Below, one piece after another: positions 1 through 6,943 of a stretch of 6,943 nt of DNA. Positions within the stretch are counted from its first letter, which is position 1, and the number at the start of each line of letters is the position of its first letter. Under the pieces are notes generated by a model. It ran no database searches and was not told the DNA's origin. It worked only from the letters and a program-made list of their open reading frames with translations. The stretch is from RFTU01 sp046094505 (GTDB taxonomy: Bacteria > Pseudomonadota > Gammaproteobacteria > Burkholderiales > Burkholderiaceae_C). The stretch spans positions 1 through 6,943 of the forward strand of contig JBJTHN010000007.1 in NCBI GenBank assembly GCA_046094505.1, read 5' to 3'. The position numbers were made by a program, and so were the translations under genes.

Positions 1-1634
<1,634 letters not shown>

Positions 1635-1684
1635 TTTCGTTCTCCGAATGCTAAAAATCAGTAAGTTCGCGTGTCAGCGGCGAA

Positions 1685-1975
1685 TCAGCGCTCAACCACG
1701 GCGAACAGGTCTTCCTCGCGCATCACGAGCAATTCGTCACCATCGACCTTGACGGTCTGGCCGCTGTACTTGCCGAACAGCACGCGGTCGCCGACCTTGA
1801 TGTTCAGGGCCACAAACTCGCCCTTGTCGTTGCGCTTGCCGGGTCCGACGGCCAGCACTTCGCCCTGGTCGGGCTTCTCGGCGGCGTTGTCGGGGATCAC
1901 GATGCCCGAGGCGGTCTTGGTTTCGTTTTCCAGGCGCTTGACGATCACGCGATCGTGCAGGGGACGCAGCTTCAT
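1685..1975 (-). CDS. groS: 10 kDa co-chaperonin GroES (Hsp10)
   Basis: Encodes the 96-residue heptameric lid that binds GroEL and closes its folding chamber. The length is the normal family length. The N-terminus MKLRPLHDRVIVKR is a typical GroES start. The GroEL-binding mobile loop follows at about residues 16-33, with the hydrophobic contact motif GIVIP (24-28). Further on are GEVLAVGPGKR and the C-terminal GDRVLFGKYSG...DGDELLVMREEDL block. The start is the ATG at 1975 and not the TTG further upstream in frame (2029), because the ATG has an AAGGAG Shine-Dalgarno and matches all family N-termini. It is the first gene of the groES-groEL operon and is controlled by the promoter and CIRCE element upstream. 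The identification is unambiguous. Confidence 0.98.
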   Translation of the reverse strand: MKLRPLHDRVIVKRLENETKTASGIVIPDNAAEKPDQGEVLAVGPGKRNDKGEFVALNIKVGDRVLFGKYSGQTVKVDGDELLVMREEDLFAVVER

Positions 1976-1980
1976 ACCAT

Positions 1981-1986
1981 CTCCTT
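1981..1986 (-). promoter_or_regulatory. groES ribosome binding site
   Basis: AAGGAG stands 5 nt before the ATG at 1975 and settles that start. An out-of-frame ATG at 1978-1980 sits between the two and is too close to the Shine-Dalgarno to compete well. A T6 tract lies just upstream (1991-1995 and adjoining bases), which should keep this site unpaired. Confidence 0.85.
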
Positions 1987-1999
1987 GAGAAAAAACAGT

Positions 2000-2014
2000 T
2001 TCGAACCGTTCGAA
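2000..2014. repeat. 15-bp palindrome in the groES leader (TTCGAAC-C-GTTCGAA)
   Basis: A perfect 7-bp inverted repeat with one central base lies 25-39 nt upstream of the groES start, inside the transcribed leader. It also reads as two TTCGAA boxes three bases apart. As DNA it looks like a site for a dimeric regulator. As RNA only a 5-bp stem with a 5-nt loop could form, followed a few bases later by a run of U. Its function is unknown and it could be chance. Confidence 0.45.
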
Positions 2015-2077
2015 GCCCATCAGGCCCAACGGTCTGAGGTCATGGGGAGCAACCCGCCGAACCGGCCGTGATTGCTG

Positions 2078-2104
2078 TTAGCACTCGAACGTTTTGAGTG
2101 CTAC
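2078..2104. promoter_or_regulatory. CIRCE operator (HrcA binding site) of groESL
   Basis: The plus strand reads TTAGCACTC, nine bases, then GAGTGCTAC. This matches the CIRCE consensus TTAGCACTC-N9-GAGTGCTAA at 17 of 18 arm positions, with only the outermost base of one arm differing. CIRCE is the operator of the heat-shock repressor HrcA, whose activity depends on GroEL. The element starts about 7 bases downstream of the -10 box and therefore covers the predicted transcription start, a position suited to blocking initiation. hrcA itself is not in the window. Confidence 0.96.
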
Positions 2105-2110
2105 CAAACC

Positions 2111-2139
2111 ATTATAGGGACGGCGTCGGGCCCTTCAAG
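2111..2139 (-). promoter_or_regulatory. groESL promoter, sigma-70 type with sigma-32 features
   Basis: On the minus strand a CTTGAA -35 box (2134-2139) and a perfect TATAAT -10 box (2111-2116) are separated by 17 bases, the ideal sigma-70 spacing. CTTGAA is also the core of the sigma-32 -35 box. The sequence CCCTATAA at the -10 partly matches the sigma-32 consensus CCCCATnT, with a 14-nt gap that suits sigma-32. Predicted transcription starts near 2102-2104, giving a leader of about 128 nt. Joint control by HrcA and RpoH is inferred from these overlaps. Confidence 0.8.
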
Positions 2140-2244
2140 GGGCGCCGAATCAAGAACTCGGGTTTTCCCGGATTTGGACTTGGCGTGACGGGCGCTTCAG
2201 GGTACCGGGGGCGGCGAGCACCGGCCGGCAACCCCGTGGCAGGC
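2140..2244. other. Spacer between zapD and the groESL promoter
   Basis: These 105 bases separate the zapD stop from the groESL promoter, and both genes run leftwards. I see no gene here, in particular no yacG. The only structure is a short CGGG-TTTT-CCCG hairpin (2159-2170) without a proper T-tract, too weak to be called a terminator with confidence. Some read-through from zapD into groESL is therefore possible. Confidence 0.5.
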
Positions 2245-3000
2245 TCAGCTGCACAGGGCGAACTCGAAGTTCACATCCTCGCCGGCGGGCTTCAGGCGCC
2301 CCTCGGTGTCGGCGCGCAGGAAGCGAACCGACACCATCAGCCGGTGGCCGGTGATCTCGGGCACCAGCTCCAAGCGGTCGTCGACCTTCAGGCGCAACAG
2401 TTGGTAGGGCTTGCCCTGGGGCAGGCTCTGTTGGAACTGGCCTCCCGGGGCTGCAGCCCGAACGGTCTGGCCGGATTCGCGCACCAGCCCCATGATCAAC
2501 CGCACACCTTGGGCCACGGCTTGAAGGCCGGCCGTCCAGCGCTGCAGGTCGCTGCGGCGCGCGCCCGCGTCGCGGTGCAGCCAGGCGTGGTAGCCGGGGG
2601 CATCGAATTCAAAGGTGCCTCCCGGCACCGCTGAGCGGCCCCGCAAGGCCATCAGCCACTCGTTGGAGGTAATCTCCGAGCCCAGCTTGCCACTGAGCCG
2701 GTTGAGCGCCTCGAAGGCTTCGCTGAACTGCGAGATCAGCTGCTCCAGCGGCTCGCTGGCCACGGCCGGGTTGTCGCGATAGCTTTGCAGCACCAGGCGT
2801 TGGCGGTCCAACTCCCGCATCATGTCGCCCTTGAGGTCGGAGCGGCCCAGCAGCTCCATCACCTCGAACACCGTCATCAGGGCGTGGTGGTGGTCCACTT
2901 CACCGTCACGCGACACCAGCAGCTGCAGCCGTGCAAACAGCCGCTCCAGGCGCAACAGGGTCCGGGAACCTTCGTTGAGGGGGTATTCGTAGAGGATCAA
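2245..3000 (-). CDS. zapD: Cell division protein ZapD (YacF/DUF1342), TTG start
   Basis: ZapD is a cytoplasmic protein that binds the C-terminal tail of FtsZ and bundles protofilaments at the division ring. From the TTG at 3000 the product is 251 residues, the usual length. Its N-terminus ILYEYPLNEGSRTLLRLERLF is the conserved ZapD opening. A helical N-terminal half follows, including TVFEVMELLGRSDLKGDMMRELDRQ and FEALNRLSGK. The C-terminal beta domain has YQLLRL, LVPEITGHRLMVSVRFL and DVNFEFALCS. No in-frame ATG exists near the start. The choices are TTG 3000, which matches the family N-terminus exactly, or TTG 3030, which adds 10 residues. Neither has a clear Shine-Dalgarno. The frame is the same as that of coaE, with no stop between them except the coaE TGA. 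zapD after coaE is the normal order in this group, while the usual yacG after it is missing. The family call is firm and the start uncertain. Confidence 0.92.
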   Translation of the reverse strand: MILYEYPLNEGSRTLLRLERLFARLQLLVSRDGEVDHHHALMTVFEVMELLGRSDLKGDMMRELDRQRLVLQSYRDNPAVASEPLEQLISQFSEAFEALNRLSGKLGSEITSNEWLMALRGRSAVPGGTFEFDAPGYHAWLHRDAGARRSDLQRWTAGLQAVAQGVRLIMGLVRESGQTVRAAAPGGQFQQSLPQGKPYQLLRLKVDDRLELVPEITGHRLMVSVRFLRADTEGRLKPAGEDVNFEFALCS

Positions 3001-3060
3001 GGGCGGCCAGTGCAGGGCGGCCCGCCGCAACAGCAGCGCAGCGGTCCGTGTGTCATCGCT

Positions 3061-3663
3061 TCATTGTTTCACAGCGCTGCCGTGCCAGTGCGCCCACAGG
3101 CCTTGCACCACCCGCTCCAGGTCGGCCAGGGTGAGGCCCTCGTTGAAGATGAGGGCGTCGGCCACCGCACGCCGCTGAACCCGGTTGGCTTGGCTGGCCA
3201 TGATGCGATGAACCTCTGCTGCGGGCAGGCCCGAGCGCGCCATCACCCGTGCCACCTGCGTGGACTCCAGGCAATCCACCACCACGATGCGGTCTACCCG
3301 CGAACGCCAGGCTGCCGACTCGGCCAGCAAGGGCACATCAAACACCACGGTGTGGCCTGCCGCAGCCTGCACAAATGCCTCTCGGCGCTGCGCAATCATG
3401 GGGTGCAGGATGCCCTCCAGGCGCTGGCGCTGGCTCGCATCTGCGAAGACCCGAGCCCGCATGGCAGCGCGGTCCAGCGACCCATCGGCCGCCACCACAT
3501 CCGGCCCGAAGGCCTGTGCAAGGGCGGGCATGGCTGCGCCGTGTGCACCGGTGAGTTCGCGTGACACGGCGTCGGCATCAAAGAGCCGGGCCCCGCAGGC
3601 CGCGAAGAAGGCGGCCACCGTGCTTTTGCCCGAACCGATGCCGCCTGTCAGCCCCAGCCTCAT
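3061..3663 (-). CDS. coaE: Dephospho-CoA kinase CoaE
   Basis: Catalyses the last step of coenzyme A synthesis: ATP phosphorylates the 3'-hydroxyl of the ribose of dephospho-CoA in the cytoplasm. The 200-residue product has the normal length. The P-loop GGIGSGKST (7-15) is at the N-terminus, followed by LFDADAVSRE (27-36) with the paired Asp residues of the substrate site. Further on are LEGILHPMI, the strand and loop FDVPLLAES, RIVVVDC, the lid-like TQVARVMARSGLPAAEVHRIMASQ, and ADALIFNEG near the end, all in the family order. The ATG at 3663 overlaps the pilD stop as ATGA, so translation is probably coupled. pilD-coaE adjacency is widespread in proteobacteria and supports both calls. No residue appears to be missing. 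Confidence 0.97.
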   Translation of the reverse strand: MRLGLTGGIGSGKSTVAAFFAACGARLFDADAVSRELTGAHGAAMPALAQAFGPDVVAADGSLDRAAMRARVFADASQRQRLEGILHPMIAQRREAFVQAAAGHTVVFDVPLLAESAAWRSRVDRIVVVDCLESTQVARVMARSGLPAAEVHRIMASQANRVQRRAVADALIFNEGLTLADLERVVQGLWAHWHGSAVKQ

Positions 3664-4613
3664 CGTGTGCCCATCCCCATGGCCCCATCACCCAGGCCCC
3701 ACCACGCCACCACGCCACCCGCCAAGGCCAGGAAGGGCCCAAACGGCACGAAGCGCCCTTCGCGCAGGGCGCCCCTGGATTTCATCACCAAGCCCACAGC
3801 CACGCCCAGGCACGAAGCGATGAACACCAGGGGCAACAAGGCCGTCGGCCCCAGCCAGGCGCCCAAAGCAGCCAGCAGTTTGAGGTCGCCGCCACCCATG
3901 GCCTCTTGCCGGGTGATGCGCTCAAACACCGCCACCACCACCCACAGGCCCGCATAGCCGGCCACCGCCCCCCACAGGGCCTCAGACAGCGGCAGCGTCC
4001 ATCCCAGGGCCGCGGCCACCAGGCCTGCCCACAGCAGGGGCTGGGTGAGTGCATCGGGCAGCCAAGTGGTGTCCCAGTCGATCAGCGCCAAGGCCAGCAA
4101 CGCCGCGCCCCACGCACCCCACAAGAGCGCCACCGGCTCAAAGCCCCAACGCCAGCCCATGCCCCAAAACATCAAGCCCGTGAACAGCTCCACCAGCAGC
4201 ACCCGCCAGCCGATGGCCATGCCGCACGCGCTGCAGCGCCCGCGCAGGCGCAGCCAACCCAGCAGCGGCAGGTTTTCGTGCCAGGCCAGCACATGCCCGC
4301 AGCCCGGGCAATGCGAGCGCGGCCACGCCAAGTTCAGCGCGGGCAAGCCCTGCAGGCGCGCCCGCAGTTCATCCCCCACGGCCAGCCGGCGCAGGCGCGC
4401 CGGGTCGTCTTCGGCCGCCGGCCCACGCCACTGCGCAGGCCCCGGCGTGCACTGCAGCTGGTCGGCGGTGTCTTGCCACCAGCGCCGCTCCATCATCAAG
4501 GGCAGGCGGCGCACCAGCAGGTTGATGAAGCTGCCCACGCACAGGCCCACCAGCAGCAAGCCCAGTGGACTCCACAGCGGCCACAGAACCGATTCAAAAC
4601 CGAGCTTGCCCAT
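3660..4613 (-). CDS. pilD: Type IV prepilin leader peptidase / N-methyltransferase PilD (A24 family)
   Basis: An inner-membrane aspartic protease that cuts the leader from type IV prepilins and related pseudopilins, and in bifunctional members methylates the new N-terminal Phe. The 317-residue product has a first membrane segment with the GLCVGSFINLLVRRLP motif. A cytoplasmic zinc-binding domain with two CxxC pairs follows (CPGC about 102-105, CSAC about 127-130), with HENLPLLGW between them. A hydrophobic multi-pass region contains the two catalytic Asp sites: IDWDTTWLPD (178-187) and GGGDLKLL (240-247, D243). VPFGPFLALAG near the end is typical. The loop between the first membrane segment and the first Cys pair is about 30 residues longer than in Pseudomonas PilD. 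The start chosen is the ATG at 4613, 5 nt after the pilC stop. A GTG at 4622 and a TTG at 4652 are possible but overlap pilC. None has a good Shine-Dalgarno. Confidence 0.95.
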   Translation of the reverse strand: MGKLGFESVLWPLWSPLGLLLVGLCVGSFINLLVRRLPLMMERRWWQDTADQLQCTPGPAQWRGPAAEDDPARLRRLAVGDELRARLQGLPALNLAWPRSHCPGCGHVLAWHENLPLLGWLRLRGRCSACGMAIGWRVLLVELFTGLMFWGMGWRWGFEPVALLWGAWGAALLALALIDWDTTWLPDALTQPLLWAGLVAAALGWTLPLSEALWGAVAGYAGLWVVVAVFERITRQEAMGGGDLKLLAALGAWLGPTALLPLVFIASCLGVAVGLVMKSRGALREGRFVPFGPFLALAGGVVAWWGLGDGAMGMGTR

Positions 4614-4618
4614 GCCCG

Positions 4619-5833
4619 TCACACGATGGCGCCGAGCTGAAACATCGGCCAATACAAAGCCACCACGATGCCACCAATGACGCTGCCCAGGATGACGATG
4701 ATCAGGGGCTCCAACAGGCTGGACAAGGCTTTGACCCCTTCGTCGACCTGCGCTTCAAAGAGCTCGGCGGTCTTGCCGATCAAGGTGTCCAGAGCCCCAG
4801 ACTCTTCACCCACAGCGGTCATTTGCAGCACCAGGGGTGGGAACACCACAGCGCCATGCAAGGCCTGCGACAGCCGCTGGCCCATGGCCACCGACCGCTG
4901 CACCTGCCGCGTGGCCTGCTCGAACACCTGGTTGCCCGCGGCTTGCGCCACACTGCCCAGGGCATCGACCAGGGGAATGCCGGCGGCCAAGAGCGTGCTC
5001 AGGGTGCGGGCCCAGCGCGCGACCAGGGCCCGCTGCAGCAAGGGCCCCACCACGGGAAGGCGCAAGGGTGCCGCGTCGCACAGGCGCTGCAGGGCTGGGG
5101 ATTGGCGCACCAGCCCGCGGCCCAGCCACCACGCGGCCATCAGCGCGACCAGGGCCGGCCACCACGCAACAACCAGCCACTCAGAGGCCGCCAGCACCAC
5201 CCGTGTGGGCAGCGGCAGCTCGGCCCCAAAGGAGGCAAAGACCGAGTCGAAGGTGGGCACCACCACCGCCAAGATGAGCGCCACCACCGCCAGCGCCACC
5301 AACACCACCACCAGCGGGTACACCAGGGCCGCGCGCATTTGCCGGCGCAGGGCCCAGGCCTTTTCTTCATGCAGGGCCAGCCGATCCAAGGTGTGGTCCA
5401 TCACCCCAGCCGATTCGCCCACGGCCACCAGCTGACGGTACAGGCCCGGAAAGCTGCCGGGGTGCCGTGCCATGGCGCTGGACAGCGGGTGCCCGTTGGC
5501 CACGTCATGCCGCAACTGCTGCACGACGTGCTGCAGGCTCGGTTGGCCCGGCCCGCGGGCGATCAGGTCCAGGCTTTGCAGCAAGGGCAGGCTGGCCTTG
5601 GTCATGGTGGCCAGCTGGCGGGTGAACAGGGCGCGGTCGGGCCGGCTCAAGGCCTTCTGCCCGCCCCATCGCGCCGGGCGCGCCCGGGTCATGAAGACGC
5701 CTTGTCGGCTCAAGTGGGCTTGCACCGCCCCGGCATCGGTGGCCATGAGTTCGCCACGCCGCGATTGACCATGGCGGTCTCGCCCCTCCCACAGGAAGCG
5801 GTGTTCGCGGGGGGCGGCGGCGCTGGTGGACAT
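4619..5833 (-). CDS. pilC: Type IV pilus inner-membrane platform protein PilC (T2SSF family)
   Basis: PilC forms the inner-membrane platform on which the assembly and retraction ATPases act during type IV pilus assembly. The 404 residues are the standard length. The N-terminal region has FLWEGRDRHGQSRRGEL and a short alpha/beta part. Two T2SSF domains follow, about 70-193 and 271-395. Each carries the duplicated segment ending VGESAG (138-143) or VGEESG (341-346). Membrane segments are at about 170-193, 213-240 and 374-396, and the chain ends YWPMFQLGAIV. The ATG at 5833 matches the PilC N-terminus. A GTG at 5914 would add 27 unrelated residues overlapping the upstream gene. The Shine-Dalgarno is poor. 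pilB, normally just upstream, is absent here. A T2SS GspF is the alternative, but the neighbouring pilD and sequence features favour PilC. Confidence 0.94.
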   Translation of the reverse strand: MSTSAAAPREHRFLWEGRDRHGQSRRGELMATDAGAVQAHLSRQGVFMTRARPARWGGQKALSRPDRALFTRQLATMTKASLPLLQSLDLIARGPGQPSLQHVVQQLRHDVANGHPLSSAMARHPGSFPGLYRQLVAVGESAGVMDHTLDRLALHEEKAWALRRQMRAALVYPLVVVLVALAVVALILAVVVPTFDSVFASFGAELPLPTRVVLAASEWLVVAWWPALVALMAAWWLGRGLVRQSPALQRLCDAAPLRLPVVGPLLQRALVARWARTLSTLLAAGIPLVDALGSVAQAAGNQVFEQATRQVQRSVAMGQRLSQALHGAVVFPPLVLQMTAVGEESGALDTLIGKTAELFEAQVDEGVKALSSLLEPLIIVILGSVIGGIVVALYWPMFQLGAIV

Positions 5834-5873
5834 GGGCTGAACGGCAGACCGGGCGGGGACCAAGGGGTGCCGA

Positions 5874-6716
5874 TCAGGATACCGGACGGCGCTCCAGCCG
5901 ATGGGGCTGCACACCCAGATGGGCGAGGAGCTGCGGGCCTTGTTCCCTCAAGACGGTGTATTCCACCGCGCGCGCAGCCGCAATGGCGTCCGACGCACGT
6001 GCCGCGTCCGTGGCTGCGGCCGGCAGGGGTGCGGCCGGGTGCATCATCAACACATCACCTTCCTGGGCCTGCACCAACCAAGCTTTCAGACGCCGCGCGT
6101 AGCCCGCTGCATCGGCATCAAAGCCGTACACCCCCAGCAAGGCCCCGTTGAGTTCAAACCCAGCATCGCGGGCCAGGCGCTCGAAGGCTGCAGCGCCCAG
6201 GGCCTGGATCACCCGCTGTTTGAAGTCCACACCCTGTGGGCCTGGCCGCGGGCGGGTCAGGCGCAGCCAGGGTCGAAGCGGCTGCCGGCCATAACGGCGG
6301 CTCAGCTCGGCCAACAGGATGTCGCGTACCTGGGGCAGCTGATGCACGTGCTGGTGGCCGTCCACATAGTCGGGCGCTTGGCCCCACACCGCCTCAAAGG
6401 CATCGAGTTGGGCGCACACCGCGCGCTGCACCCACGGCCGGTCCAAGGCACGCACCATGGCGCGCCCCACCACCTCTACCAAGGGCAGCGCCCTGTGTGG
6501 CGCTGCTTCGAAGGGCTCTGTGAGATTCAAGTGCAGGCCCACATCCAGCCGCGCGCGGCGCTCGCCTTTGAGCAAGGCCGCACCATCGGCCCAGGCCGGC
6601 CCCAAGCTCATGCAACTGGTGGCGCTGACCACGCCGGCGTCGACCAATTCCGCCACCGCCTGGTTCACACCCGTGTGCAGGCCAAAGTCGTCCACACACA
6701 GCACCATCCGCTTCAC
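5874..6716 (-). CDS. ChbG/HpnK (YdjC)-family carbohydrate deacetylase
   Basis: The family removes N-acetyl groups from carbohydrates (ChbG acts on chitooligosaccharides, HpnK is associated with hopanoid synthesis) using a metal-bound site in a TIM-barrel-like fold. The 280 residues show the metal-ligand set in order: VDDFG (8-12) near the N-terminus, GLHLNLT (60-66), DGHQHVH (119-125) and LMMHP (223-227), plus the family segment GALLGVYGFD. No signal peptide is visible, so it is presumably cytoplasmic. The GTG at 6716 is the preferred start because it has AAGGAG 5 nt upstream. An ATG at 6707 would lose three residues. The start overlaps the stop of the GT39-like gene, so the two are probably translated together and may modify the same glycan or lipid. 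The substrate cannot be named from sequence. The family is firm, the function is inferred. Confidence 0.9.
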   Translation of the reverse strand: MKRMVLCVDDFGLHTGVNQAVAELVDAGVVSATSCMSLGPAWADGAALLKGERRARLDVGLHLNLTEPFEAAPHRALPLVEVVGRAMVRALDRPWVQRAVCAQLDAFEAVWGQAPDYVDGHQHVHQLPQVRDILLAELSRRYGRQPLRPWLRLTRPRPGPQGVDFKQRVIQALGAAAFERLARDAGFELNGALLGVYGFDADAAGYARRLKAWLVQAQEGDVLMMHPAAPLPAAATDAARASDAIAAARAVEYTVLREQGPQLLAHLGVQPHRLERRPVS

Positions 6717-6943
6717 GGCCGCTCCTTCACGCCCGCTGGGGGCAGCGCCCACCACAACTGGCGTTCGTGGTGCACGCCCAGGTCTTCCACCAGGGTCACG
6801 CCGGCGCGTGCTGCTTCCATCGATGGCGGGTCGTCCAGTTTGACCGCCAGGCAAGTGCCACCGGCCGGCCAGTGGGCCTGTGCCTGCGCCAGTTCATCAA
6901 CCCGAACCGTACGGCCTTCGGTGTAGAAGTGTGCTGAAAACGA
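6713..6943 (-). CDS. C-terminal end of a probable GT39 (ArnT-like) membrane glycosyltransferase, partial
   Basis: The last 76 residues of a gene that enters from the right edge, open from the edge to the TGA at 6713-6715. They begin SFSAHFYTEGRTVRV and continue through HWPAGGTCLAVKLDD to RAGVTLVEDLGVHHERQLWWALP. The S-A-x-F-Y-x-x-G-R stretch resembles the soluble periplasmic C-terminal part of ArnT/PMT-like glycosyltransferases, which move sugars from polyprenyl phosphate to lipid A or other acceptors. The stop overlaps the start of the deacetylase gene by 4 bases (GTGA), which confirms that this is the real reading frame. The existence of the gene is well supported. The GT39 identity rests on pattern memory of a short C-terminal piece and needs the rest of the gene. 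Confidence 0.6.
   Translation of the reverse strand, partial: SFSAHFYTEGRTVRVDELAQAQAHWPAGGTCLAVKLDDPPSMEAARAGVTLVEDLGVHHERQLWWALPPAGVKERP
6722..6727 (-). promoter_or_regulatory. Ribosome binding site of the deacetylase gene
   Basis: AAGGAG stands 5 nt before the GTG at 6716, inside the last codons of the upstream gene. It decides for the GTG start over longer in-frame extensions, whose extra residues are low-complexity and Arg/Gly/Pro-rich. Confidence 0.8.

Noticed and set aside
1976..2029. Longer GroES from an in-frame TTG at 2029
   Set aside because: The 18 extra residues are not found in GroES proteins, and the internal ATG has a strong AAGGAG.
2020..2043. A 7-codon upstream ORF (MTSDRWA) in the groES leader
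   Set aside because: It has no Shine-Dalgarno and could easily occur by chance in a leader of this length.
2159..2170. Hairpin CGGG-TTTT-CCCG as a possible terminator after zapD
   Set aside because: The stem is only four pairs and no U-run follows, so it does not meet the standard for an intrinsic terminator.
2098..2634. A 178-codon plus-strand open frame starting in the CIRCE region
   Set aside because: It lies opposite the 3' part of zapD and the groESL promoter, and its sequence is low-complexity. No Shine-Dalgarno or family match is visible.
3561..4640. A 359-codon plus-strand open frame opposite pilD
   Set aside because: It is low-complexity Gln/Pro/Arg/His sequence that mirrors the hydrophobic codons of PilD. 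PilD has all its catalytic motifs.
4565..6151. A 528-codon plus-strand open frame opposite pilC and the deacetylase gene
   Set aside because: It is Gln/His/Gly/Pro-rich, spans two well-supported genes and their gap, and has no recognisable domain. This is a GC-bias antisense artefact.
5901..6926. A 341-codon plus-strand open frame opposite the deacetylase gene
   Set aside because: No domain is visible, and the minus-strand deacetylase and GT39 fragment with coupled stop and start explain the region.

Overview
The window is GC-rich DNA with tightly packed genes, all on the minus strand. Protein content and gene order point to a beta-proteobacterium of the order Burkholderiales, probably Comamonadaceae or a close relative. 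The evidence is the block of pilC-pilD-coaE-zapD, a groESL operon with a CIRCE operator, and the protein sequences themselves. The genus cannot be fixed from sequence alone. I see no tRNA, rRNA, CRISPR array, insertion sequence or phage signature.

Read in the direction of transcription (high to low coordinates), the right end (6713-6943) holds the C-terminal 76 residues of a probable ArnT-like GT39 membrane glycosyltransferase. Its stop overlaps, through GTGA, the GTG start of a ChbG/HpnK (YdjC)-family carbohydrate deacetylase (5874-6716). After 40 bases comes pilC (4619-5833), the inner-membrane platform of the type IV pilus. Five bases later is pilD (3660-4613), the prepilin peptidase, which overlaps coaE (3061-3663; dephospho-CoA kinase) by ATGA. 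coaE is followed by zapD (2245-3000; FtsZ-bundling division protein), which seems to lack an ATG start. The spacing suggests one long transcript joining glycan modification, pilus assembly, CoA synthesis and cell division.

The only sizeable intergenic region (1976-2244) carries the groESL control region. A promoter with a perfect TATAAT -10 and a CTTGAA -35 fits both sigma-70 and the heat-shock sigma-32. A near-perfect CIRCE element lies just downstream of the -10, so HrcA repression and sigma-32 activation probably act together. A leader of about 128 nt follows and contains a 15-bp TTCGAA-type palindrome. groES (1685-1975) and groEL (1-1634, missing only its last few residues at the window edge) follow, encoding the GroES/GroEL chaperonin.

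I found no clearly new system. The points worth a second look are the dual-control chaperonin promoter and its leader, the odd coaE-zapD junction (same frame, TTG start, possible relay mini-ORF), the replacement of pilB by a deacetylase/glycosyltransferase pair upstream of pilC, and the absence of yacG after zapD.
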